From NCBI GenBank assembly GCA_964036275.1, contig CAXIWQ010000278.1:1-64000 (forward strand): a stretch of DNA of 64,000 nucleotides, written 5' to 3'. The notes beneath the pieces were generated by a model, which searched no databases, was not told where the DNA came from, and was given only the letters and a program-made list of their open reading frames with translations. Position numbers and translations under genes: made by a program. Origin of the DNA: Litoditis marina (lineage: Eukaryota > Nematoda > Chromadorea > Rhabditida > Rhabditidae). Positions 51,006-63,179 of this stretch are shown here, piece after piece. Every line of letters begins with the position of its first letter. The stretch's first letter is position 1.

Positions 51006-51781
51006 GTTTATACGGCTATCAAGTATGTTGCTCCCAGCTGCAAAAACCTAATACGACTATCTATTCTGTGGCGCACAGCCACAAAATACGAGTTAACGCG
51101 GTTATCGACTGTTTGCTTTGCAGCTACAGAAAAAAGTTAATACGGCTATCAAGTCTGTTGTTCCCAGCTACAAAAACCTGATACGACAATCTATTCTGTG
51201 GCGCACAGCCACAAAATACGAATTAACGCGGTTATCGACTCTTTGCCTTGCAGCTACAGAGAACAGTTCATACGGCTATCAAATATGTTGCTCCCAGCTA
51301 CAAAAACCTAATACGACAATCTATTCTGTGGCGCACAGCCACAAAATACGAATTAACGCGGTTATCGACTCTTTGCCTTGCAGCTACAGAAAACAGTTCA
51401 TACGGCTATCAAGTTGCTCATGGCTACAAAAACCTAATACGACTTTATATTCTGTGGCGCACAGCCACAAAAGACAAATTAACGCGGTTATTGACTCTTT
51501 GCCTTGCAGCTACAGAAAAAAGTTTATACGGCTATCAAGTATGTTGCTCCCAGCTAGAAAAACCCAATACAATTATCTATTCTGTGGCACACAGCCACAA
51601 AATACGAATTAACGCGGTTATCGACTCTTTGCCTTGCAGCTACAGAAAAAAGTTTATACGGCTATCAAGTCTGTTGCTCATGGCTACAAAGACCTAATAC
51701 GACTTTATATTCTGTGGCGCACAGCCACAAAAGACAAATTAACGCGGTTATTACCTCTTTGCCTTGCAGCTACAGAAAAAA
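51006..51781 (+). repeat. 776-bp tandem block, copy 1
   Basis: Six monomers, one carrying the 5-nt loss CAAGTTGCTCATGG. Confidence 0.75.
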
Positions 51782-52400
51782 GTTTATACGGCTATCAAGT
51801 ATGTTGCTCCCAGCTACAAAAACCTAATACGACTATCTATTCTGTGGCGCACAGCCACAAAATACGAGTTAACGCGGTTATCGACTGTTTGCTTTGCAGC
51901 TACAGAAAAAAGTTAATACGGCTATCAAGTCTGTTGTTCCCAGCTACAAAAACCTGATACGACAATCTATTCTGTGGCGCACAGCCACAAAATACGAATT
52001 AACGCGGTTATCGACTCTTTGCCTTGCAGCTACAGAGAACAGTTCATACGGCTATCAAATATGTTGCTCCCAGCTACAAAAAACTAATACGACAATCTAT
52101 TCTGTGGCGCACAGCCACAAAATACGAATTAACGCGGTTATCGACTCTTTGCCTTGCAGCTACAAAAAACAGTTCATACGGCTATCAAGTTGCTCATGGC
52201 TACAAAAACCTAATACGACTTTATATTCTGTGGCACACCCCCAAAAGACAAATTAACGCGGTTATTGACTCTTTGCCTTGCAGCTACAGAAAAAAAGTTT
52301 ATACGGCTATCAAGTATGTTGCTCCCAGCTAGAAAAACCCAATACAACTATCTATTCTGTGGCACACAGCCACAAAATACGAATTAACGCGGTTATCGAC
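51782..52400 (+). repeat. 776-bp tandem block, copy 2 (partial)
   Basis: Offset 776; leaves copy 1 at about 52,390. Contains an altered hairpin GGCACACCCCCAAAAG at about 52,232. Confidence 0.7.
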
Positions 52401-53390
52401 TCGTTGGCTTGCAGCTACAGAGAACAGTTCATACGGCTATCAAATCTGTTGCTCCCAGCTACAAAAACCTAATACGACTTTTTATTCTGTTACGCACAGC
52501 CACAAAATACGAATTAACGCGGTTATTGACTCTATGCCTTGCAGCTACAGAAAAAAATCATACGGCTATCAAATCCGTTGCTCCCAGCTACAAAAACATA
52601 ATACGACAATCAATTCTGTGGCGCACTGCCACGAAATACGAATTAACGCGGTTATCGACTTTTTGCCTTGTAGCTACAGAGAACAGTTCATATGGCTATC
52701 AAATCTGTTGCTCCCAGCTACAAAAACCTAATACGACAATTTATTCTGTGGCGAACAGCCACAAAAGACGAATTAACGCGGTTATTGACTCTTTGCCTTG
52801 CAGCTACAGAAAAAAGTTCATACGGCTATCAAGTCTGTTGCTCCCAGATACAAAAACCTGAGACGACTTATATTCTGTGACGCACAGCCACAGTTCATAC
52901 GGCTATCAAATCTGTTTCTTCCAGCTACAAAAACCTAATACGACTATCTATTCTTGGCGCACAGCCACAAAATACGAATTAACGCGGTTATTGACTCAAT
53001 GCCTTGCAGCTACAGAAAAAATCATACGGCTATCAAATTCGTTGCTCCCAGCTACAAAAACCTAATACGACAATCTGTTCTGTGGCGCACAGCCACAAAT
53101 ACGAATTAACGCGGTTATCGACTCTTTGCCTTGCAGCTACAGAAAAAAAAGTTTATACGGCTATCAAGTCTGTTGCTCCTGGCTACAAAAACCTAATACG
53201 ACTTTATATTCTGTGGTGCACAGCCACAAAAGACAAATTAACCTCTTTGCCTTGCAGCTACGGAAAAAAGTTTATACGGCTATCAAGTCTGTTGCTCCCA
53301 GCTACAAAAACGTAATACGACTTCATATCTGTGGCGCACAGCCACAAAAGACAAATTAACGCGGTTATTGACTCTTTGCCGTGCAGCTAC
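52034..53390 (+). repeat. 1.36-kb tandem block, copy 1
   Basis: Offset to copy 2 rises from 1,357 to 1,361. Contains one 77-bp unit, a monomer with the 5-nt loss and one with the 11-nt loss. Confidence 0.75.
52821..52897 (+). repeat. Shortened monomer, 77 bp, region C subtype
   Basis: Same junction as in region A, but the hairpin left arm is TGTGAC (one mismatch with GCCACA). This copy also lacks one T (GACTTATAT). Confidence 0.85.
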
Positions 53391-54745
53391 AGAGAACAGT
53401 TCATACGGCTATCAAATATGTTGCTCCCAGCTACAAAAAACTAATACGACAATCTATTCTGTGGCGCACAGCCACAAAATACGAATTAACGCGGTTATCG
53501 ACTCTTTGCCTTGCAGCTACAAAAAAACAGTTCATACGGCTATCAAGTTGCTCATGGCTACAAAAACCTAATACGACTTTATATTCTGTGGCGCACAGCC
53601 CCAAAAGACAAATTAACGCGGTTATTGACTCTTTGCCTTGCAGCTACAGAAAAAAAGTTTATACGGCTATCAAGTATGTTGCTCCCAGCTAGAAAAACCC
53701 AATACAACTATCTATTCTGTGGCACACAGCCACAAAATACGAATTAACGCGGTTATCGACTCGTTGGCTTGCAGCTACAGAGAACAGTTCATACGGCTAT
53801 CAAATCTGTTGCTCCCAGCTACAAAAACCTAATACGACTTTTTATTCTGTGGCGCACAGCCACAAAATACGAATTAACGCGGTTATTGACTCTATGCCTT
53901 GCAGCTACAGAAAAAAATCATACGGCTATCAAATCCGTTGCTCCCAGCTACAAAAACATAATACGACAATCAATTCTGTGGCGCACTGCCACGAAATACG
54001 AATTAACGCGGTTATCGACTTTTTGCCTTGTAGCTACAGAGAACAGTTCATATGGCTATCAAATCTGTTGCTCCCAGCTACAAAAACCTAATACGACAAT
54101 TTATTCTGTGGCGAACAGCCACAAAAGACGAATTAACGCGGTTATTGACTCTTTGCCTTGCAGCTACAGAAAAAAGTTCATACGGCTATCAAGTCTGTTG
54201 CTCCCAGATACAAAAACCTGAGACGACTTTATATTCTGTGACGCACAGCCACAGTTCATACGGCTATCAAATCTGTTTCTTCCAGCTACAAAAACCTAAT
54301 ACGACTATCTATTCTTGGCGCACAGCCACAAAATACGAATTAACGCGGTTATTGACTAAATGCCTTGCAGCTACAGAAAAAATCATACGGCTATCAAATT
54401 CGTTGCTCCCAGCTACAAAAACCTAATACGACAATCTGTTCTGTGGCGCACAGCCACAAAATACGAATTAACGCGGTTATCGACTCTTTGCCTTGCAGCT
54501 ACAGAAAAAAAAGTTTATACGGCTATCAAGTCTGTTGCTCCTGGCTACAAAAACCTAATACGACTTATATTCTGTGGTGCACAGCCACAAAAGACAAATT
54601 AACCTCTTTGCCTTGCAGCTACGGAAAAAAGTTTGTACGGCTATCAAGTCTGTTGCTCCCCAGCTACAAAAACGTAATACGACTTCATATTCTGTGGCGC
54701 ACAGCCACAAAAGACAAATTAACGCGGTTATTGACTCTTTGCCGT
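53391..54745 (+). repeat. 1.36-kb tandem block, copy 2
   Basis: Same order of variants as copy 1. Several one-base changes in copy 1 (GACTTATAT at 52,866, GTTACGCAC at 52,489, CACAAATACG at 53,094) are normal here. Confidence 0.75.
54181..54258 (+). repeat. Shortened monomer, 78 bp, region C subtype
   Basis: TGTGAC subtype with a complete GACTTTATAT. Confidence 0.88.
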
Positions 54746-56315
54746 GCAGCTACAGAAAAAAGTTTATACGGCTATCAAGTGTGTTGCTCCCAGCTACAAA
54801 AACCTAATACGACTATCTATTCTGTGGCGCACAGCCACAAAATACGAGTTAACGCGGTTATCGACTGTTTGCTTTGCAGCTACAGAAAAAAGTTAATACG
54901 GCTATCAAGTCTGTTGTTCCCAGCTACAAAAACCTGATACGACAATCTATTCTGTGGCGCACAGCCACAAAATACGAATTAACGCGGTTATCGACTCTTT
55001 GCCTTGCAGCTACAGAGAACAGTTCATACGGCTATCAAATATGTTGCTCCCAGCTACAAAAACCTAATACGACAATATATTCTGTGGCGCACAGCCACAA
55101 AATACGAATTAACGCGGTTATCGACTCTTTGCCTTGCAGCTACAGAAAACAGTTCATACGGCTATCAAGTTGCTCATGGCTACAAAAACCTAATACGATT
55201 TTATATTCTGTGGCGCACAGCCACAAAAGACAAATTAACGCGGTTATTGACTCTTTGCCTTGCAGCTACAGAAAAAAGTTTATACGGCTATCAAGTATGT
55301 TGCTCCCAGCTAGAAAAACCCAATACAATTATCTATTCTGTGGCACACAGCCACAAAATACGAATTAACGCGGTTATCGACTCTTTGCCTTGCAGCTACA
55401 GAAAAAAGTTTATACGGCTATCAAGTCTGTTGCTCATGGCTACAAAAACCTAATACGACTTTATATTCTGTGGCGCACAGCCACAAAAGACAAATTAACG
55501 CGGTTATTACCTCTTTGCCTTGCAGCTACAGAAAAAGTTTATACGGCTATCAAGTATGTTGCTCCCAGCTACAAAAACCTAATACGACTATCTATTCTGT
55601 GGCGCACAGCCACAAAATACGAGTTAACGCGGTTATCGACTGTTTGCTTTGCAGCTACAGAAAAAAGTTAATACGGCTATCAAGTCTGTTGTTCCCAGCT
55701 ACAAAAACCTGATACGACAATCTATTCTGTGGCGCACAGCCACAAAATACGAATTAACGCGGTTATCGACTCTTTGCCTTGCAGCTACAGAGAACAGTTC
55801 ATTCGGCTATCAAATATGTTGCTCCCAGCTACAAAAAACTAATACGACAATCTATTCTGTGGCGCACAGCCACAAAATACGAATTAACGCGGTTATCGAC
55901 TCTTTGCCTTGCAGCTACAAAAAACAGTTCATACGGCTATCAAGTTGCTCATGGCTACAAAAACCTAATACGACTTTATATTCTGTGGCGCACAGCCCCA
56001 AAAGACAAATTAACGCGGTTATTGACTCTATGCCTTGCAGCTACAGAAAAAAATCATACGGCTATCAAATCCGTTGCTCCCAGCTACAAAAACATAATAC
56101 GACAATCAATTCTGTGGCGCACTGCACGAAATACGAATTAACGCGGTTATCGACTTTTTGCCTTGTAGCTACAGAGAACAGTTCATATGGCTATCAAATC
56201 TGTTGCTCCCAGCTACAAAAACCTAATACGACAATTTATTCTGTGGCGAACAGCCACAAAAGACGAATTAACGCGGTTATTGACTCTTTGCCTTGCAGCT
56301 ACAGAAAAAAGTTCA

Positions 56316-56393
56316 TACGGCTATCAAGTCTGTTGCTCCCAGATACAAAAACCTGAGACGACTTTATATTCTGTGACGCACAGCCACAGTTCA
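56316..56393 (+). repeat. Shortened monomer, 78 bp, region C subtype
   Basis: TGTGAC subtype, second of four in the first 5.34-kb block. Confidence 0.88.
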
Positions 56394-57040
56394 TACGGCT
56401 ATCAAATCTGTTTCTTCCAGCTACAAAAACCTAATACGACTATCTATTCTTGGCGCACAGCCACAAAATACGAATTAACGCGGTTATTGACTCAATGCCT
56501 TGCAGCTACAGAAAAAAATCATACGACTATCAAATTCGTTGCTCCCAGCTACAAAAACCTAATACGACAATCTGTTCTGTGGCACACAGCCACAAAATAC
56601 GAATTAACGCGGTTATCGACTCGTTGGCTTGCAGCTACAGAGAACAGTTCATACGGCTATCAAATCTGTTGCTCCCAGCTACAAAAACCTAATACGACTT
56701 TTTATTCTGTGGCGCACAGCCACAAAATACGAATTAACGCGGTTATTGACTCTATGCCTTGCAGCTACAGAAACAAATCATACGGCTATCAAATCCGTTG
56801 CTCCCAGCTACAAAAACATAATACGACAATCAATTCTGTGGCGCACTGCCACGAAATACGAATTAACGCGGTTATCGACTTTTTGCCTTGTAGCTACAGA
56901 GAACAGTTCATATGGCTATCAAATCTGTTGCTCCCAGCTACAAAAACCTAATACGACAATTTATTCTGTGGCGAACAGCCACAAAAGACGAATTAACGCG
57001 GTTATTGACTCTTTGCCTTGCAGCTACAGAAAAAAGTTCA

Positions 57041-57118
57041 TACGGCTATCAAGTCTGTTGCTCCCAGATACAAAAACCTGAGACGACTTTATATTCTGTG
57101 ACGCACAGCCACAGTTCA
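57041..57118 (+). repeat. Shortened monomer, 78 bp, region C subtype
   Basis: TGTGAC subtype, third of four in this block. Confidence 0.88.
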
Positions 57119-57756
57119 TACGGCTATCAAATCTGTTTCTTCCAGCTACAAAAACCTAATACGACTATCTATTCTTGGCGCACAGCCACAAAATACGAAT
57201 TAACGCGGTTATTGACTCAATGCCTTGCAGCTACAGAAAAAATCATACGGCTATCAAATTCGTTGCTCCCAGCTACAAAAACCTAATACGACAATCTGTT
57301 CTGTGGCGCACAGCCACAAAATACGAATTAACGCGGTTATCGACTCTTTGCCTTGCAGCTACAGAAAAAAAAGTTTATACGGCTATCAAGTCTGTTGCTC
57401 CTGGCTACAAAAACCTAATACGACTTTATATTCTGTGGTGCACAGCCACAAAAGACAAATTAACCTCTTTGCCTTGCAGCTACGGAAAAAAGTTTATACG
57501 GCTATCAAGTCTGTTGCTCCCAGCTACAAAAACGTAATACGACTTCATATTCTGTGGCGCACAGCCACAAAAGACAAATTAACGCGGTTATTGACTCTTT
57601 GCCGTGCAGCTACAGAAAAAAGTTTATACGGCTATCAAGTTTGTTGCTCCCAGCTACAAAAACCTAATACGACTATCTATTCTGTGGCGCACAGCCACAA
57701 AAGACAAATTAACGCGGTTATTGACTCTTTGCCGTGCAGCTACAGAAAAAAGTTTA

Positions 57757-57834
57757 TACGGCTATCAAGTATGTTGCTCCCAGATACAAAAACCTGAGAC
57801 GACTTTATATTCTGTGACGCACAGCCACAGTTCA
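57757..57834 (+). repeat. Shortened monomer, 78 bp, region C subtype
   Basis: TGTGAC subtype, with AAGTATGTTGC in subunit 1, so its left part comes from a different monomer type than the other copies. Confidence 0.88.
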
Positions 57835-59523
57835 TACGGCTATCAAATCTGTTTCTTCCAGCTACAAAAACCTAATACGACTATCTATTCTTGGCGCACA
57901 GCCACAAAATACGAATTAACGCGGTTATTGACTCTATGCCTTGCAGCTACAGAAAAAAATCATACGGCTATCAAATCCGTTGCTCCCAGCTACAAAAACC
58001 TAATACGACAATCTGTTCTGTGGCGCACAGCCACAAAATACGAATTAACGCGGTTATCGACTCGTTGGCTTGCAGCTACAGAGAACAGTTCACACGGCTA
58101 TCAAATCTGTTTCTTCCAGCTACAAAAACCTATTACGACAATCAATTCTGTGGCGCACTGCCACGAAATACGAATTACGCGGTTATCGACTCTTTGCCTT
58201 GTAGCTACAGAGAACAGTTCATATGGCTATCAAATCTGTTGCTCCCAGCTACAAAACCTAATACGACAATCTATTCTGTGGCGAACAGCCACAAAAGACG
58301 AATTAACGCGGTTATTGACTCTTTGCCTTGCAGCTACAGAAAAAAGTTCATACGGCTATCAAGTCTGTTGCTCCCAGCTACAAAAACCTAATACGATTAT
58401 CTATTCTGTGGCGCACAGCCACAAAATACGAATTAACGCGGTTATCGACTCTTTGCCTTGCAGCTACAGAAAAAAGTTTATACGGCTATCAAGTCTGTTG
58501 CTCCCAGCTACAAAAACCTAATACGATTATCTATTCTGTGGCGCACAGCCACGAAATACGAATTAACGCGGTTATTGACTCTTCGGCTTGCAGTTACAGA
58601 AAAAAAAAATAATACGGCTATCAAGTCTGTTGCTCCCAACTACAAAAAACCTAATACGACTTTATGTTTTGTGGCGCACAGCCACAAAAGACAGATTAAC
58701 GCGGTTATTGACTCTTTGTTTGCAGCTACAGAAAAAAGTTTATACGGCTATCAAGTATGTTGCTCCCAGCTAGAAAGACCCCATACAACTATCTATTCTG
58801 TGGCACACAGCCACAAAATACGAATAAACGCGGTTATCGACTCTTTGCCTTGCAGCTACAGAAACAAAAGTTTATACGGCTATCAAGTCTGTTGCTCCTG
58901 GCTACAAAAACCTAATACGACTTTATATTCTGTGGTGCACAGCCACAAAAGACAAATTAACGCGGTTATTACCTCTTTGCCTTGCAGCTACGGAAAAAAG
59001 TTTATACGGCTATCAAGTCTGTTGCTCCCAGCTACAAAAACGCAATACGACTTCATATTCTGTGGCGCACAGCCACAAAAGACAAATTAACGCGGTTATT
59101 GACTCTTTGCCGTGCAGCTACAGAAAAAAGTTTATACGGCTATCAAGTATGTTGCTCCCAGCTACAAAAACCTAATACGACTTTTTATTCTGTGGCGCAC
59201 AGCCACAAAATACGAATTAACGCGGTTATTGACTCTATGCCTTGCAGCTACAGAAAAAAATCATACGGCTATCAAATCCGTTGCTCCCAGCTACAAAAAC
59301 ATAATACGACAATCAATTCTGTGGCGCACTGCCACGAAATACGAATTAACGCGGTTATCGACTTTTTGCCTTGTAGCTACAGAGAACAGTTCATATGGCT
59401 ATCAAATCTGTTGCTCCCAGCTACAAAAACCTAATACGACAATTTATTCTGTGGCGAACAGCCACAAAAGACGAATTAACGCGGTTATTGACTCTTTGCC
59501 TTGCAGCTACAGAAAAAAGTTCA

Positions 59524-59601
59524 TACGGCTATCAAGTCTGTTGCTCCCAGATACAAAAACCTGAGACGACTTTATATTCTGTGACGCACAGCCACAGTTC
59601 A
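59524..59601 (+). repeat. Shortened monomer, 78 bp, region C subtype
   Basis: 5,343 bp after 54,181. Confidence 0.85.
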
Positions 59602-61660
59602 TACGGCTATCAAATCTGTTTCTTCCAGCTACAAAAACCTAATACGACTATCTATTCTTGGCGCACAGCCACAAAATACGAATTAACGCGGTTATTGACT
59701 AAATGCCTTGCAGCTACAGAAAAAATCATACGGCTATCAAATTCGTTGCTCCCAGCTACAAAAACCTAATACGACAATCTGTTCTGTGGCGCACAGCCAC
59801 AAAATACGAATTAACGCGGTTATCGACTCTTTGCCTTGCAGCTACAGAAAAAAAAGTTTATACGGCTATCAAGTCTGTTGCTCCTGGCTACAAAAACCTA
59901 ATACGACTTTATATTCTGTGGTGCACAGCCACAAAAGACAAATTAACCTCTTTGCCTTGCAGCTACGGAAAAAAGTTTGTACGGCTATCAAGTCTGTTGC
60001 TCCCAGCTACAAAAACGTAATACGACTTCATATTCTGTGGCGCACAGCCACAAAAGACAAATTAACGCGGTTATTGACTCTTTGCCGTGCAGCTACAGAA
60101 AAAAGTTTATACGGCTATCAAGTTTGTTGCTCCCAGCTACAAAAACCTAATACGACTATCTATTCTGTGGCGCACAGCCACAAAATACGAGTTAACGCGG
60201 TTATCGACTGTTTGCTTTGCAGCTACAGAAAAAAGTTAATACGGCTATCAAGTCTGTTGTTCCCAGCTACAAAAACCTGATACGACAATCTATTCTGTGG
60301 CGCACAGCCACAAAATACGAATTAACGCGGTTATCGACTCTTTGCCTTGCAGCTACAGAGAACAGTTCATACGGCTATCAAATATGTTGCTCCCAGCTAC
60401 AAAAACCTAATACGACAATCTATTCTGTGGCGCACAGCCACAAAATACGAATTAACGCGGTTATCGACTCTTTGCCTTGCAGCTACAGAAAACAGTTCAT
60501 ACGGCTATCAAGTTGCTCATGGCTACAAAAACCTAATACGATTTTATATTCTGTGGCGCACAGCCACAAAAGACAAATTAACGCGGTTATTGACTCTTTG
60601 CCTTGCAGCTACAGAAAAAAGTTTATACGGCTATCAAGTATGTTGCTCCCAGCTAGAAAAACCCAATACAATTATCTATTCTGTGGCACACAGCCACAAA
60701 ATACGAATTAACGCGGTTATCGACTCTTTGCCTTGCAGCTACAGAAAAAAGTTTATACGGCTATCAAGTCTGTTGCTCATGGCTACAAAAACCTAATACG
60801 ACTTTATATTCTGTGGCGCACAGCCACAAAAGACAAATTAACGCGGTTATTACCTCTTTGCCTTGCAGCTACAGAAAAAAGTTTATACGGCTATCAAGTA
60901 TGTTGCTCCCAGCTACAAAAACCTAATACGACTATCTATTCTGTGGCGCACAGCCACAAAATACGAGTTAACGCGGTTATCGACTGTTTGCTTTGCAGCT
61001 ACAGAAAAAAGTTAATACGGCTATCAAGTCTGTTGTTCCCAGCTACAAAAACCTGATACGACAATCTATTCTGTGGCGCACAGCCACAAAATACGAATTA
61101 ACGCGGTTATCGACTCTTTGCCTTGCAGCTACAGAGAACAGTTCATTCGGCTATCAAATATGTTGCTCCCAGCTACAAAAAACTAATACGACAATCTATT
61201 CTGTGGCGCACAGCCACAAAATACGAATTAACGCGGTTATCGACTCTTTGCCTTGCAGCTACAAAAAACAGTTCATACGGCTATCAAGTTGCTCATGGCT
61301 ACAAAAACCTAATACGACTTTATATTCTGTGGCGCACAGCCCCAAAAGACAAATTAACGCGGTTATTGACTCTATGCCTTGCAGCTACAGAAAAAAATCA
61401 TACGGCTATCAAATCCGTTGCTCCCAGCTACAAAAACATAATACGACAATCAATTCTGTGGCGCACTGCCACGAAATACGAATTAACGCGGTTATCGACT
61501 TTTTGCCTTGTAGCTACAGAGAACAGTTCATATGGCTATCAAATCTGTTGCTCCCAGCTACAAAAACCTAATACGACAATTTATTCTGTGGCGAACAGCC
61601 ACAAAAGACGAATTAACGCGGTTATTGACTCTTTGCCTTGCAGCTACAGAAAAAAGTTCA

Positions 61661-61738
61661 TACGGCTATCAAGTCTGTTGCTCCCAGATACAAAAACCTG
61701 AGACGACTTTATATTCTGTGACGCACAGCCACAGTTCA
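61661..61738 (+). repeat. Shortened monomer, 78 bp, region C subtype
   Basis: 5,345 bp after 56,316. Confidence 0.85.
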
Positions 61739-62385
61739 TACGGCTATCAAATCTGTTTCTTCCAGCTACAAAAACCTAATACGACTATCTATTCTTGGCG
61801 CACAGCCACAAAATACGAATTAACGCGGTTATTGACTCAATGCCTTGCAGCTACAGAAAAAAATCATACGACTATCAAATTCGTTGCTCCCAGCTACAAA
61901 AACCTAATACGACAATCTGTTCTGTGGCACACAGCCACAAAATACGAATTAACGCGGTTATCGACTCGTTGGCTTGCAGCTACAGAGAACAGTTCATACG
62001 GCTATCAAATCTGTTGCTCCCAGCTACAAAAACCTAATACGACTTTTTATTCTGTGGCGCACAGCCACAAAATACGAATTAACGCGGTTATTGACTCTAT
62101 GCCTTGCAGCTACAGAAACAAATCATACGGCTATCAAATCCGTTGCTCCCAGCTACAAAAACATAATACGACAATCAATTCTGTGGCGCACTGCCACGAA
62201 ATACGAATTAACGCGGTTATCGACTTTTTGCCTTGTAGCTACAGAGAACAGTTCATATGGCTATCAAATCTGTTGCTCCCAGCTACAAAAACCTAATACG
62301 ACAATTTATTCTGTGGCGAACAGCCACAAAAGACGAATTAACGCGGTTATTGACTCTTTGCCTTGCAGCTACAGAAAAAAGTTCA

Positions 62386-62463
62386 TACGGCTATCAAGTC
62401 TGTTGCTCCCAGATACAAAAACCTGAGACGACTTTATATTCTGTGACGCACAGCCACAGTTCA
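62386..62463 (+). repeat. Shortened monomer, 78 bp, region C subtype
   Basis: 5,345 bp after 57,041. Confidence 0.85.
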
Positions 62464-63101
62464 TACGGCTATCAAATCTGTTTCTTCCAGCTACAAAAAC
62501 CTAATACGACTATCTATTCTTGGCGCACAGCCACAAAATACGAATTAACGCGGTTATTGACTCAATGCCTTGCAGCTACAGAAAAAATCATACGGCTATC
62601 AAATTCGTTGCTCCCAGCTACAAAAACCTAATACGACAATCTGTTCTGTGGCGCACAGCCACAAAATACGAATTAACGCGGTTATCGACTCTTTGCCTTG
62701 CAGCTACAGAAAAAAAAGTTTATACGGCTATCAAGTCTGTTGCTCCTGGCTACAAAAACCTAATACGACTTTATATTCTGTGGTGCACAGCCACAAAAGA
62801 CAAATTAACCTCTTTGCCTTGCAGCTACGGAAAAAAGTTTATACGGCTATCAAGTCTGTTGCTCCCAGCTACAAAAACGTAATACGACTTCATATTCTGT
62901 GGCGCACAGCCACAAAAGACAAATTAACGCGGTTATTGACTCTTTGCCGTGCAGCTACAGAAAAAAGTTTATACGGCTATCAAGTTTGTTGCTCCCAGCT
63001 ACAAAAACCTAATACGACTATCTATTCTGTGGCGCACAGCCACAAAAGACAAATTAACGCGGTTATTGACTCTTTGCCGTGCAGCTACAGAAAAAAGTTT
63101 A

Positions 63102-63179
63102 TACGGCTATCAAGTATGTTGCTCCCAGATACAAAAACCTGAGACGACTTTATATTCTGTGACGCACAGCCACAGTTCA
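63102..63179 (+). repeat. Shortened monomer, 78 bp, region C subtype
   Basis: 5,345 bp after 57,757. Confidence 0.85.

Larger units (their letters stand above)
53834..59176 (+). repeat. 5.34-kb tandem block, copy 1
   Basis: About 39 monomer equivalents plus four 78-bp units. Offset to copy 2 is 5,343 at the left and 5,347 at the right, because copy 1 lacks single bases at about 55,535 (A-run), 56,124 (CTGCACG), 58,176 (AATTACGCG) and 58,255 (ACAAAACC). It also has GACTTATAT (54,563) and GCTCCCCAGC (54,656), which copy 2 lacks. Confidence 0.85.
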
